From the NCBI GenBank assembly GCA_020633995.1, contig JACKCO010000004.1:477904-541903 (forward strand): a stretch of DNA of 64,000 nt. The letters run 5' to 3'. The notes beneath the pieces are model-generated. The model did no database searches and was not told the DNA's origin. It saw only the letters and a list, made by a program, of their open reading frames with translations. The DNA is from Campylobacterota bacterium (lineage in GTDB: Bacteria > Babelota > Babeliae > Babelales > RVW-14). Numbering within the stretch: the first letter of the stretch is position 1; each line of letters starts with the position of its first letter. Positions 39,305 to 49,821 of the stretch are shown piece after piece. The translations under genes were made by a program, and so were the position numbers.

Positions 39305-40189
39305 CTAATTTCCGCCTCCACCACCGGCTCCGGCTACTTGCTCAGCTTTCTTTTGTAATGCCTTAGCAGCTTCTTTAAGCTCTTTTGCTTTTTGTTTTAT
39401 CTCATCTGACTTTGAAGCTGCCGCATCGTACCAGCCACTCAACCACCCCTTAGGGTCATCTTCGTCAATAACAGCAAGCGCTATGGTCATTGATGCTAAA
39501 GCTGAAAAGAATGTTTTACTGCATGCCAAAATTGCACTGCGCTCTTCATCAGACGAAAAACTGAGCAATGCAACCGTATCGCCTAAACACTCTCCTGTCA
39601 AGCCTCCGGCAAGTCCACCACCAATGACAACAGCACCTGCACGCCACAAAGACTTCGCCCAATCATCATCTTTTCTGCCACCAGCTTGGCCATCTTTGTT
39701 CAGTTCATTGAGCTTACGTACAAATGAAGCAATAACGCTGCTGCTAGCTATCATATCACCCCACCAATAATCAATTCCCGCTAACACAACAACGGAAGCA
39801 CTCATCTTCATCAATGCGCTACCAATTTTAGGCAAACTCATGTTTGCCTGTTCAAGCAACGCTTGTTCACCATCAACAGCTTCGGCTGCATCACTTTTAT
39901 CAAGCAACTTAAAAATAATTGCCAGCTCGGCCTCGCTTAGCTTTTCAAACTTACGAGCAAACAATTCTTTGAGTTGCTCACGATCAACCGTGTCATATTG
40001 CGCAAGTTGATCAAGCACAAACTGCTCAACGTCTTGCACGTTGCCTTGTTCATTACATTGCTCTTGGCTGACAACGCATGTCACAGGGGCACACTCTTGC
40101 TGTGTATTTTCTTGGACGAGTGTTTGTGCATGCAAACCAAAGGCACACATACTCACCAAAAGCAAGGCTGATGTTTTTGAAATATTCAT
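39305..40189 (-). CDS. Exported membrane-associated protein, unknown function
   Basis: ATG 40189 (MNISKTSALLLVSMCAFGLHA) has GAGGAG 9 nt upstream. After the signal peptide come a Cys/Gln-rich segment, a helical segment with LKELFARKFEKLSEAELAIIF, three hydrophobic stretches (SASVVVLAGIDYW, GAVVIGGGLAGGLTGE, FSALASMTIALAV) and a Lys/Ala-rich coil ending AGGGGGN. Similar in build to the 38661 product (signal plus hydrophobic core); a common origin is possible but weak. Monocistronic, with its own terminator. Confidence 0.6.
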   Translation of the reverse strand: MNISKTSALLLVSMCAFGLHAQTLVQENTQQECAPVTCVVSQEQCNEQGNVQDVEQFVLDQLAQYDTVDREQLKELFARKFEKLSEAELAIIFKLLDKSDAAEAVDGEQALLEQANMSLPKIGSALMKMSASVVVLAGIDYWWGDMIASSSVIASFVRKLNELNKDGQAGGRKDDDWAKSLWRAGAVVIGGGLAGGLTGECLGDTVALLSFSSDEERSAILACSKTFFSALASMTIALAVIDEDDPKGWLSGWYDAAASKSDEIKQKAKELKEAAKALQKKAEQVAGAGGGGGN

Positions 40190-40368
40190 AAAAAAAGACT
40201 CCTCATCATTAACGATAATAATGACCATGTATGATATATCGATCCGCAGTATACCAAGTTCACTATAAAACGCGAACGGTTATCATTTTTCTAAAAATTC
40301 ACTCTACCATTTAGTATCGCTTACAAGACCAAGACAGTACGATTAGAAAGTTGGCTTACAAAAAACTT

Positions 40369-40469
40369 CGTCTTCCCCGACTCCGATCGGGGATCCAGAT
40401 AATGATAAACCAAGTTCTGGATTCCCGCCGAGCTTGTCCTCTGGCTTGACCAGGGGGCGGGAACGACGG
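40369..40469. repeat. Paired inverted hairpin repeat with a nested third hairpin
   Basis: Left half CGTCTTCCCCGA...TCGGGGATCCAG; right half CTGGATTCCCGCC...GGCGGGAACGACG. The loop of the right half contains CCTCTGG-CTTGA-CCAGGGG, itself another stem of the same class. The rest of the 435-nt gap holds only the terminator at 40524 and no gene I can see. Confidence 0.8.
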
Positions 40470-40523
40470 TGTCAAGTGTTAGTAAATACAGTCGATACTT
40501 TCTTTTAGGCCAACCACAAAAAA

Positions 40524-40548
40524 GGACCGAGGCTTGTGACCTCGGTCC
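40524..40548 (-). terminator. Intrinsic terminator after the 40625-41263 gene
   Basis: GGACCGAGG / CCTCGGTCC stem with a 7-nt loop, followed on the minus strand by six T. Confidence 0.9.
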
Positions 40549-40624
40549 CTAATTTAAAGCAACATGTGTTGACTGGATAATGGTAAGCTATGTCGCTTTT
40601 TGTTTAACTAGATGCGTTTAAGCG

Positions 40625-41263
40625 TTAAGCTTTCTTTTTAACTTTAGCTTTTTTAGCTTCAAGCTTAGCAATTTCGTCTTTGAGTGCTTTCCAGTCTTTG
40701 AAAGCTTGTTCGGTAACTTCAACATCACCACTATCACCGGTAATCTTAACTTTACCGTCCGAAACACCTGAGATCTTAGCAAATTCTGTAGCTTGCTCAA
40801 GCGCTGCTTTCAGTTTAACATTACTGTCAAATGTTTTGAACTTAGCATCTTCTTTTTTAGCTTTAACAGCTGCATCAAAAGCTGTGTTAGCTGCTGTAAC
40901 AGCGTCATCACTTTCAAGCGCACCAAGCTTAGCATCATCCATTGTCAAGTAGTCAACGCCTGGAGCAAATGGACCCTTTTTGAGGACGTAACATGCTGCA
41001 AGAGCACCGCCACCAACAAGTACAACTGTGCCACCGATAACAAGAGCTTTGTTATCTTTGAGCTTTTTCATCATGTCGTTGTCATTTTCTGCCAACGCTG
41101 CTTTGAGTTCAGCTCTTTCTTCTTCGTTCAATTGCCCGATAAGCTGTTGAAGAACAACTTGTTGCTCTTCTTGTGACAGGGTGGTCAAATCAACCGCACT
41201 TTGCGTCACATTAGCGTTAAGTGATGTTGCAAGCAACATTACTGGTAATAATTTTTTCAACAT
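40625..41263 (-). CDS. Exported Lys/Ala-rich protein with one membrane segment
   Basis: ATG 41263 (MLKKLLPVMLLATSLNA) has AAGGAG 9 nt upstream. After the signal peptide a Gln/Glu-rich helical part (SQEEQQVVLQQLIGQL) is followed by a clear transmembrane segment (ALVIGGTVVLVGGGALAACYVL, about 72-93), then a polar domain and a strongly basic end (KKAKVKKKA). The layout suggests anchoring in a membrane with a basic C-terminal part. No family recognised. Single-gene unit with its own terminator. Confidence 0.62.
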   Translation of the reverse strand: MLKKLLPVMLLATSLNANVTQSAVDLTTLSQEEQQVVLQQLIGQLNEEERAELKAALAENDNDMMKKLKDNKALVIGGTVVLVGGGALAACYVLKKGPFAPGVDYLTMDDAKLGALESDDAVTAANTAFDAAVKAKKEDAKFKTFDSNVKLKAALEQATEFAKISGVSDGKVKITGDSGDVEVTEQAFKDWKALKDEIAKLEAKKAKVKKKA

Positions 41264-41533
41264 AACAAAATACTCCTTAAAATATGTATCGTTTAGACTT
41301 ACCAAAACCAGTCAACATATGTTATTATCTTTGCAAAAAAAATCAAATTTTTTAAATTACCCGCATCCTTTCATCAAATATCGATAAAATTACCAAAGCC
41401 GATTATTTTATGCGTAAACGAAAGTATGTTTAAAATAATAAAAAAATCAACTCTCCTACCGAATAGAAATAAAAAGCATGTTTTTGATCGCCAAAGCAGA
41501 CATCCAGCTCTTCTTGTGCACCAGCAGTTTTTT

Positions 41534-42109
41534 TCAACTCCTGTAGTGCAAAACGCCTATCCTTATGTACACCATTAATGACACCATAGCCACGACGCTG
41601 AGCACTCCAATCAAAACAGTATTTAAAGCCTGAAAGTGTAAGTTATAAAAATGATGTACAAACAGCCAAGCAATAAACAAAATCTGTAGCAATGTTGTTA
41701 GCTTACCAAGCACATGTGGCTGCAGGCGAAGGTGCGGTTTTGAAAATAACAAAAAACAGGTTCCGCTCACAATAATTACTTCACGACACAGCAAAAGCGC
41801 AAAAAACCAGCGAGGCAATGCAAGCCACTGCCCACCCCACACAATGAACGAAAAAAATGAACTAATAAGCAAGACCTTGTCGGCGAACGGATCAAGCAGC
41901 TTGCCAAACTTACTTTGTGCACCAAATCGCTTAGCACAAAAGCCATCAAGTATGTCGGTAATAGCTGCGACAAAAAAAAGCGCACAAGCACGGTTCCACT
42001 GCTGTTTATACATCGAAAAAACAATGATGGGAGTAAGGAAAAGACGCGTAAGGGTTAAACCATTTGCAACAATGAGCCACCACTTACGTCCGTAAAGTAC
42101 TTGATACAC
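41534..42109 (-). CDS. pgsA: CDP-alcohol phosphatidyltransferase, PgsA-like (first copy)
   Basis: Integral membrane enzyme of phospholipid head-group synthesis, probably CDP-diacylglycerol-glycerol-3-phosphate transferase. The signature D-x2-DG-x2-A[R]-x8-G-x3-D-x3-D is present as DILDGFCAKRFG...GKLLDPFAD, but the usual Arg of DGxxAR is Lys. Five or six hydrophobic segments, 191 residues. Start is GTG 42109 with AAGGCG upstream. The window has a second copy with a canonical motif at 54189; that one sits beside pgpA, so this copy could use another alcohol acceptor. Confidence 0.85.
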   Translation of the reverse strand: MYQVLYGRKWWLIVANGLTLTRLFLTPIIVFSMYKQQWNRACALFFVAAITDILDGFCAKRFGAQSKFGKLLDPFADKVLLISSFFSFIVWGGQWLALPRWFFALLLCREVIIVSGTCFLLFSKPHLRLQPHVLGKLTTLLQILFIAWLFVHHFYNLHFQALNTVLIGVLSVVAMVSLMVYIRIGVLHYRS

Positions 42110-42131
42110 GTTTTCGCCTTATAGATTTTTA

Positions 42132-42152
42132 TTTGGATCCCCAATAACACCA
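42132..42152. repeat. Possible half-copy of the hairpin repeat
   Basis: TGGATCCCCA...TGGGGAA forms a 6-bp stem next to a GGATCC flank; degenerate. Confidence 0.4.
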
Positions 42153-42224
42153 ATGGGGAATACTACCTTGACTATGCCCTTTTACTGTACACAAACCATC
42201 CGTTTTTTCAAATTACGTCTGCGA

Positions 42225-43397
42225 CTAGCAAACATTATTATCAAGAGTTAAGTCAAGCAATCTAATACCCCATCCTTGTTTGAGGTTATTTTTTGCAGTA
42301 TCAAACGCTTCAGCATACGCTTGGTCAACGTCAACAAGACGAACAAATACTTCTTGACCATGCTCATCGATCGTGCGTATGAGCGGGTTAAGACCACGAA
42401 ACTTTGAACACCCGGTCATGTGGGCATCACAAGGCTCGCATAGCTCAAACGAATCACGACATGTTGTAATCTTGTGTAAAATACCAGCAATAACTTCATC
42501 ATCACTTTGCTGCAACATCTGCCAAACAGTATCGTCATGAGAAAAATGGATATCATCAAAATTGATTAACTCTATTTCAACTGCTCGTGCAATCGCCTGA
42601 GAAAGCCATTCATTGTTGAGGTAGTTGACTGGACCACCCCACACATGCTGTGTGTAATACAGCGAAACGTCTGCCAATTTGCGCGCCATGGCAGCATCAG
42701 TAAAAAACCATTGTCCATCTTCGTAGCGCAATGCTGCAAGCATAGCTGGCATATCCCCGAGTGTAATCATGCCTGAGTCAAGCCCTGCACGCAAATTGTA
42801 CTCAAGCCTGTCAGCACATAGACCTGGCAACGGTTGCTCAAGCATAATGTGGTCATCCGGCATGATTTGCTCAATACAATAGCCATGGCGCTCAAGCACC
42901 TCGTTTACTCCCTGCTGAGCCAAATACCAAGCATGGATGGTGTCTTGATACGAACTTTCAGCATCTTTTCGCTTAAAAAACGGCTCGATACTATGTGAAA
43001 ATACTGTGTGGCTTGCATCATGTAGCAAACCGGCAATTTGCTGGTCAAGCTCTGCGCCAAAGCGACGCAACAGTGCCCACACACCTACAGAGTGGTCGTA
43101 ACGTGTAAAGTCTTCAAGCTCAGGGGTTGAAAAACGAAACACTCCGTACTGTTGAATGTGCTTAAGTCGTTGCATGACCTCATGCTCAAACAGCTCAATC
43201 AACACAGGCTCGGTCACGTCAAATGAACCGTACTGCGTATAAACGTGCAACACCTGCGCTACTTGGTCATGCTCGGTGCTTACATATCCCGATTGCACTG
43301 TTGTATCTGTACTTTGTGCATACTGCACATTTGCAAAAACACAAAAAACACTGCACAATACATAGAAAACAACATGTCTGAGTTTGAATGAAATCAT
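42225..43397 (-). CDS. Exported HD-domain phosphohydrolase (dNTPase/SAMHD1-like)
   Basis: Residues 1-27 are a signal peptide (FYVLCSVFCVFANVQYAQS). Residues 70-210 are an HD domain of the dGTPase/SAMHD1 type: H102 in RYDHSVG, the HD pair H126-D127 in GLLHDASHTVFSH, and D196 in CADRLEYNL. This family hydrolyses nucleotides, usually dNTPs, and is normally cytoplasmic; the signal peptide is therefore unusual. Four Cys at about 325-340 (CEPCDAHMTGC) may form disulfides. GAGGAG lies 7 nt before the ATG. Substrate and destination (periplasm, surface or host) are unknown. Confidence 0.82.
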   Translation of the reverse strand: MISFKLRHVVFYVLCSVFCVFANVQYAQSTDTTVQSGYVSTEHDQVAQVLHVYTQYGSFDVTEPVLIELFEHEVMQRLKHIQQYGVFRFSTPELEDFTRYDHSVGVWALLRRFGAELDQQIAGLLHDASHTVFSHSIEPFFKRKDAESSYQDTIHAWYLAQQGVNEVLERHGYCIEQIMPDDHIMLEQPLPGLCADRLEYNLRAGLDSGMITLGDMPAMLAALRYEDGQWFFTDAAMARKLADVSLYYTQHVWGGPVNYLNNEWLSQAIARAVEIELINFDDIHFSHDDTVWQMLQQSDDEVIAGILHKITTCRDSFELCEPCDAHMTGCSKFRGLNPLIRTIDEHGQEVFVRLVDVDQAYAEAFDTAKNNLKQGWGIRLLDLTLDNNVC

Positions 43398-43454
43398 TCT
43401 TTTCTCCTCAATAATTGATGAATATTTTTAGTTACTAATAGCAATGAAAAAAAG

Positions 43455-43483
43455 AGTATACTGGGAAAACTAATTATTACCAA
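43455..43483 (-). promoter_or_regulatory. Candidate promoter of the HD phosphohydrolase gene
   Basis: On the minus strand TTGGTA (43483-43478) and TATACT (43460-43455) are 17 nt apart, about 58 nt before the ATG. Several other genes here have a TATACT or TAGACT -10. Confidence 0.55.
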
Positions 43484-43500
43484 TAAAAAAGCAATTACTC

Positions 43501-43555
43501 CGTCATTCCCACGAAATCTGGGAGTTTAGATCCTCCGGTCAAGCCGGAGGATGAC
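43501..43555. repeat. Compact paired hairpin repeat
   Basis: CGTCATTCCCA...TGGGAG is joined by TTTAGATCC to CTCCGG-TCAAG-CCGGAGGATGACG. A fragment GAGGATGACGCC repeats at about 43569-43580. Confidence 0.8.
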
Positions 43556-43686
43556 GCCACGGGGCACAGAGGATGACGCCTAGCAATACAAAATAGTCGC
43601 CTCGTCATCGCACATGGATTGAATTTATTTTATACTGACCAAGGCTATAGAATTTGCACATTGCGCGCCTAGTATACATCAACCCT

Positions 43687-43784
43687 CGTCATACCGGCCT
43701 ACGAGCCGGTATCCAGAAAAAAGCTTAGGCAAGCGGTAGATTTTATCTTTAGAAATGGACTCCGGATCGAGCCCGGAGTGACGA
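43687..43784. repeat. Paired inverted hairpin repeat with altered, still paired stems
   Basis: Left half CGTCATACCGGCC...GGCCGGTATCCAG (here GCCGGTAT pairs with ATACCGGC instead of the CCCGG/CCGGG of other copies); right half TGGACTCCGG...CCGGAGTGACGA. With the 43501 copy it fills the 499-nt gap between the HD gene and yhhQ; no other gene seen. Confidence 0.85.
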
Positions 43785-43896
43785 GATTACAAACTCAAAT
43801 ACTATGGATTTAGAAAGTCAACCCGAAAAACAATACTTGGAGCATGATACAATAAGCCAAGCACTCCTGACAACTAAAAAATCGAAAGGACAAGCA

Positions 43897-45692
<1,796 letters not shown>

Positions 45693-45708
45693 TAAGGAAA
45701 ATTAATTT

Positions 45709-45736
45709 CTGGATCCTGAAACAAGTTCAGGAAGAC
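45709..45736. repeat. Half-copy of the hairpin repeat after tgt
   Basis: CTGGATCCTGAA-ACAAG-TTCAGGAAGAC, the same stem as at 38580-38610. It could also act as a weak terminator for yhhQ-tgt. Confidence 0.7.
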
Positions 45737-45800
45737 ACGAGACAATAATAGTTCTTTACAACCAGATTAATTTTTTTACCGTCATCCTCGATTCAACACT

Positions 45801-45900
45801 CGTCATCCCGGCCCACGAGCCGGGATCCATGAAAATATTCAAATAAGTTTTAGATCTAATTTTTAGAAATGGACCCTGGATCAGAGTCCAGGGTGACGAG
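45801..45900. repeat. Paired inverted hairpin repeat between tgt and murB
   Basis: Left half CGTCATCCCGGCC...GGCCGGGATCCAT; right half TGGACCCTGGA-TCAGAG-TCCAGGGTGACGAG. About 39 nt separate the halves, as in the 43687 copy. Confidence 0.85.
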
Positions 45901-45910
45901 TCTGAAGGGG

Positions 45911-45966
45911 GTCATCCCCGACTCCGATCGGGGATCTAGATCCTCTGGTAAAGCCAGAGGATAACG
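45911..45966. repeat. Compact paired hairpin repeat before the murB 3' end
   Basis: GTCATCCCCGA...TCGGGGATCTAGATCCTCTGG-TAAAG and CCAGAGGATAACG: the two hairpins are fused through the palindromic GGATCTAGATCC. Confidence 0.82.
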
Positions 45967-45978
45967 TCTGATCTAGAA

Positions 45979-46956
45979 CTAGTCTTCCAAGTGTGCAACT
46001 ACACCACTGCTGTCGTCCATCACAGGCTGCCATAATGGATACTGCCCAAACCCAACGAGCAAACACTCCGGCTGGGGCACAATGCCAAAAGTATCAAACA
46101 CTTTCTGCTGCATAAGCCGAGCAAGACCAATAACATCGGCCGACGTCGCCCCCTCACGTGTGACGATCATATTTGCGTGATGGGCAGACACAGCCGCGCC
46201 ACCAAAACTCAAAGCACCACGAACACCAACTTTATCTAGATAATAAGCAACATACGGTATTTTTTTTCCCTGCACCTCAAACGGCAGCTCATGGTCAGCA
46301 AAGTTTCTAAAAAAACTGCCACAGGTACGCTCAAGCGGATAACGCCTGTTGCGGTGTTTAATAATTTCATCACGCCGTCCACGAGCATAGGCAGCTTGCA
46401 ACGGGTCAACAGGCGTCAGTTGAAATGTCGCATCAAGCAGGTAATGTGTACGTTTTTGCAGCGTTGACTGATTGTAGCCAAAGTTAAACCAAGCTGGCTC
46501 AACTGTGCCCACCTGGCCTGTTTGCTTGTCAATAACACGAGCAGAGACTAAAAAATCGCTCAGCAAAAACTGAAAATAATGAATATTGATGAACATACTA
46601 CCCCCAACCGTGCCAGGAATCCCTGAAAAATCTTCAAGGCCAATCAGCTGGTTATCAAGACATTGCTCAATGAGGCGTTGCATACATACACCCGCTCCCG
46701 CACGCACACAGCCCGTTGCTTTGTCAAACGTAATGTTGTTGAGTTGTGGCCTGAGAACAAGCCCACCAAAACCTTCATCACTCATAAGTATATTTGCGCC
46801 CTGCCCAAGCAGAAAAATGTCACTATTGCTTTCATGAGCGAAGCGCAATGCTTGTTGCATTTCTTGCTCGCTTTGAGGTTGGGCAAAATAACGCGCGTTG
46901 CCACCAGTTCTAAACCAGTTTTTGTCATTTAGGGGTATCTTTTTTTCAATATTCAT
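45979..46956 (-). CDS. murB: UDP-N-acetylenolpyruvoylglucosamine reductase
   Basis: MurB makes UDP-MurNAc with FAD and NADPH, so the cell makes or once made peptidoglycan. Seen are NWFRTGGNARYF, the FAD-binding LGQGANILMSDEGFGG, SGIPGTVGGSMFINIHYF, the catalytic-Ser region CGSFFRNF and the terminal Glu region PECLLVGF. The product of 325 residues is near normal length. It is a single gene between repeats and the divergent amidase gene. Confidence 0.95.
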   Translation of the reverse strand: MNIEKKIPLNDKNWFRTGGNARYFAQPQSEQEMQQALRFAHESNSDIFLLGQGANILMSDEGFGGLVLRPQLNNITFDKATGCVRAGAGVCMQRLIEQCLDNQLIGLEDFSGIPGTVGGSMFINIHYFQFLLSDFLVSARVIDKQTGQVGTVEPAWFNFGYNQSTLQKRTHYLLDATFQLTPVDPLQAAYARGRRDEIIKHRNRRYPLERTCGSFFRNFADHELPFEVQGKKIPYVAYYLDKVGVRGALSFGGAAVSAHHANMIVTREGATSADVIGLARLMQQKVFDTFGIVPQPECLLVGFGQYPLWQPVMDDSSGVVAHLED

Positions 46957-47170
46957 CTCATTACTCTAAAGGGCTCATTCAAATTTTCATTGTGTAATCA
47001 TACACACTTTCTAACACAAAACCCATAACATTCAAAATTAATTAATATTTTTTCAGTTATAAAAACATTGATAAAAACGATTAAAAATAAAGACAATATT
47101 TATTTTGTTGATCCTGACAAGGAGTCAGTGTTAGCATAAAGTATGATAAATCAATTGAGGGGGAGATATC

Positions 47171-48448
47171 ATGAAACGGCAATTTTTAAAATCGTACGTT
47201 CAAGCATTATCGCTTGCCGGTCTTTGTTTGCAACAAACGCATGCGACACTTAACTTAAGCGAATACTTAAAAGGTATGACACAAGCACGAGAAATCAACC
47301 GTATCAACTGGGTTGAGGTCTGTAACAACGAGTTTTCCACACAAATTATGTTTGATTTCACCAGCCCAATCTATTTTGAGCGTAAGCTATCAAAAGATAA
47401 ACTGCAGCTACAACTTGCTTTTCCCGGCATGCGGCTACAAAACGTCGATGTTGACCACGTTATTAAAAAGCTTGATGTCCTAAAAAAAGATGGTCTGCTC
47501 AAAAACGTTTCCATCGTTGAAAAACTGCAAAAAGTACCCAAGATCGTCATTTTACTTGAGTTTGAAAGCGAAAAAACAAACACAGAAAAAGGTAAAAGTA
47601 GCACGACAAAAAATAAGTTGCTCATCCGTTGGAATAAAATGGAAGAGCCAAATAGACTAATTTTAGATATCTTTACGCAGGAAAACCTTGAAAAAATAAA
47701 GGCTAAAAATCAAATTATTTTGCAGGCACAAGCCGACAAACTACCAACACAGACAGACAGCATGCTACAACTTGCAAGTTTTAGCCCAAAACGCATAGTC
47801 ATCGATCCTGGGCATGGCCAGCGTGATCTTGGTGCTCAGGGACATTTTTCAACAACAGAAAAACACATCACCCTAGACATAGCAAAAAAATTACAACACA
47901 ACCTTAAGCAAGAAGGCTACGCAGCACTACTCACACGTAGTGAAGATACCTTCGTTAGTCTAAAAGAACGTAGTGAACTGGCAACACAACTTAAAGCTGA
48001 TTTGTTTGTCTCAATTCACGTTAACTCATCTCGCAAAAAAACAACCGAACAGTCCGGCATAGAGACGTTTTACTTAAGCGAAACAAACGTTTTGCCCCCA
48101 ACTCGACACGGGGGCTTTTTTTTTGTCAACATGGACAAAGATCATGACCTTGAAAAACTCATTGACGCGCAGCAGCAAAACGTCATTAATGTTTCCAAAA
48201 ACCTTGCTCACATGATTCAGTCACACTTGATACAACATCTCAAGACCCGCAACATCGATATCATTGACCGAGGCCTTAAATCAGACAACCTGCGCGTACT
48301 CTTACGCGCAAGTACACCAGCGGCACTTGTTGAAGTCGGCTTTATTTCAAACATAAAAGAGGCTAAACTCTTATCAAAATCATCATACCGAGCACTTGTT
48401 GCTCAAGGCATTGGCAATGGCATCAGAGCCTACCTCAATCAGCTCTAA
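47171..48448 (+). CDS. amiC: Exported N-acetylmuramoyl-L-alanine amidase (Amidase_3)
   Basis: It cleaves the amide between MurNAc and the stem peptide in the periplasm. A signal peptide (about 1-25) leads to an AMIN-like beta domain (about 45-180) that would target the septum or envelope. The catalytic domain (about 213-425) has zinc ligands H of DPGHGQRDLG, E of TEKHITLDIA and H of SIHVNSS, plus the catalytic E of VEVGFISN. GGGGGAG lies 6 nt before the ATG. The symbol is by analogy; amiA or amiB would fit equally. Confidence 0.9.
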   Translation: MKRQFLKSYVQALSLAGLCLQQTHATLNLSEYLKGMTQAREINRINWVEVCNNEFSTQIMFDFTSPIYFERKLSKDKLQLQLAFPGMRLQNVDVDHVIKKLDVLKKDGLLKNVSIVEKLQKVPKIVILLEFESEKTNTEKGKSSTTKNKLLIRWNKMEEPNRLILDIFTQENLEKIKAKNQIILQAQADKLPTQTDSMLQLASFSPKRIVIDPGHGQRDLGAQGHFSTTEKHITLDIAKKLQHNLKQEGYAALLTRSEDTFVSLKERSELATQLKADLFVSIHVNSSRKKTTEQSGIETFYLSETNVLPPTRHGGFFFVNMDKDHDLEKLIDAQQQNVINVSKNLAHMIQSHLIQHLKTRNIDIIDRGLKSDNLRVLLRASTPAALVEVGFISNIKEAKLLSKSSYRALVAQGIGNGIRAYLNQL

Positions 48449-48665
48449 CTATTTCATAAAACAGGCCCAAAACAATACATAATAGAAAATAAATTACTGA
48501 ATGAAATTATCGAGAAACAACATATTTTTTAGGTTATAAAATGTCAATAAACAAAGTATACTGATAGCTTAAGGGGAAAATAAAACTTACTAGTAAATGC
48601 ACTGCAGCTCTTGGTATGCTTTAGGCAGGATAAAATCTTTCCCGAGTTGTAGTGAAAGGAAAAAT

Positions 48666-49142
48666 ATGTCAAACCATATTTCTATTTCACTTGAACTAAT
48701 CAGCTTAATCAATTGGCTCATGAAGAATGAAAAGGCCATGCTGCATTCTCTGATCAAACATGCAATCAAAAATGGTTTCGCTCAAGAACTTGAAAAGGTA
48801 GAAGCACTCGAATCGTCAAAAACAACAGAACAGCTCTACACGTCCGTTCTTGATTTTCTGGTGTTTCTTGAAGATACACTCATTCAACATTTGGAATCGG
48901 GCAATTTTGACCCACAGTCAAAAGAGGCCATGCTACCAGCGCTGCAAAAGCTCACCAATGAGAGTTTGAATGACAAAACAATCTGGCTGAGCATGCAACA
49001 GGCCCAACACCAGCTGAGCAAAGCAGCGCGTGAAGAAACCACACACACACCAAAAACTGAACAAGAAAAAAAGGCTGCCGGCGTTTTGGTTGAACAACTG
49101 CTTAAAAACTGGGAACCATCAAACAAAGATTCTGTTAACTAG
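48666..49142 (+). CDS. Hypothetical cytoplasmic helical protein (158 aa)
   Basis: ATG 48666 has AAAGGA upstream; an in-frame ATG at 48597 lacks a ribosome-binding site. The protein lacks signal and membrane segments, is predicted mostly helical (LELISLINWLMKNEKAML, LDFLVFLEDTLIQHL) and ends in a charged tail (EQEKKAAGVLVEQLLKNWE). TATACT at 48566 may be its -10. No family recognised. Divergent from nothing and downstream of the amidase by 217 nt, where I see no other gene. Confidence 0.6.
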   Translation: MSNHISISLELISLINWLMKNEKAMLHSLIKHAIKNGFAQELEKVEALESSKTTEQLYTSVLDFLVFLEDTLIQHLESGNFDPQSKEAMLPALQKLTNESLNDKTIWLSMQQAQHQLSKAAREETTHTPKTEQEKKAAGVLVEQLLKNWEPSNKDSVN

Positions 49143-49191
49143 TCTGGATACCCCAACTAGGGAGTAGCAAGAAGCAGGATCCCCCAACTAA

Positions 49192-49821
49192 CTAAAAACG
49201 AAAGTCGAGTTTTTTAAGTGCTTGTCTGAGCTGGTAAACAGGAAGCCCAAGGATCGTGGTAAACGAGCCTTGAACCGACTTTAAAAAGCTATAGCCATAC
49301 TCTTCAATAATACTTGCGCCACACGCATGCAGTGCAGCAGGCATTATTTCAAAGTATGTCTCAATCATGTCAGGATCAATATAAAACTCGACCAGAGCCT
49401 GCGTTGACCACTCTACAGCGTCTGTACGCTCCCACGCTCCTTGTACTTTCTTGAACTTGTACAAACAACAACCGGTGACCACTTGAATTGGCCGCTGCCC
49501 AATAATTTTGACCATACGATGAGCATCTTCAATATTTTCAGGCTTGCCAAACACTTCATTTTCTTGCTCATCGCGCGCCATACTATCAGCAGTAAGAACA
49601 AACAACACATCATCTTCATGCTCTGACGTATGCGGTAATTTAACTGTGCGCATTTTATCTTTTGCAATGTCTATGACATATTCATCAAAATTAAACCGGT
49701 GGACAACACTGCGTTCATCACTACCATGCTCAAGCGTTTTAAACTGAATACGTGCATGCTTTAATAAACGTTGCCGAGACGGCGATTGTGATGCCAAATA
49801 TAGAATGTCTTGCTTAGACAC
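49192..49821 (-). CDS. maf: Maf-like nucleotide pyrophosphatase
   Basis: Maf proteins hydrolyse non-canonical or canonical NTPs and act in house-cleaning or septum control. The start is GTG 49821 with GGAGG 8 nt upstream, and it overlaps the dprA stop (GTGTCTAA), so translation is coupled. The Maf signature LYLASQSPSRQRLL opens the protein; the later block reads ADSMA...FGKPENIEDAHRMVKIIGQRPIQVVTG, where ADTVV is usual, a small deviation near the active site. At 209 residues it is a normal length. Confidence 0.9.
   Translation of the reverse strand: MSKQDILYLASQSPSRQRLLKHARIQFKTLEHGSDERSVVHRFNFDEYVIDIAKDKMRTVKLPHTSEHEDDVLFVLTADSMARDEQENEVFGKPENIEDAHRMVKIIGQRPIQVVTGCCLYKFKKVQGAWERTDAVEWSTQALVEFYIDPDMIETYFEIMPAALHACGASIIEEYGYSFLKSVQGSFTTILGLPVYQLRQALKKLDFRF

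Noticed and set aside
41430..41537. 35-codon minus-strand frame starting TTG that overlaps the stop of the PgsA-like gene
   Set aside because: Coupled position and AGGAG are suggestive, but it is very short and unsupported by any recognisable feature.
47110..47140. CTGAC-AAGGA-GTCAG stem before the amidase gene as riboswitch or terminator
   Set aside because: A 5-bp stem without T-run; more likely chance or a remnant of the hairpin repeat.
49143..49191. CTGGATACCCCAACTAGGGAG and AGGATCCCCC between the 48666 gene and maf, as another hairpin repeat
   Set aside because: Flanks are similar but the stems are too short and imperfect to call.
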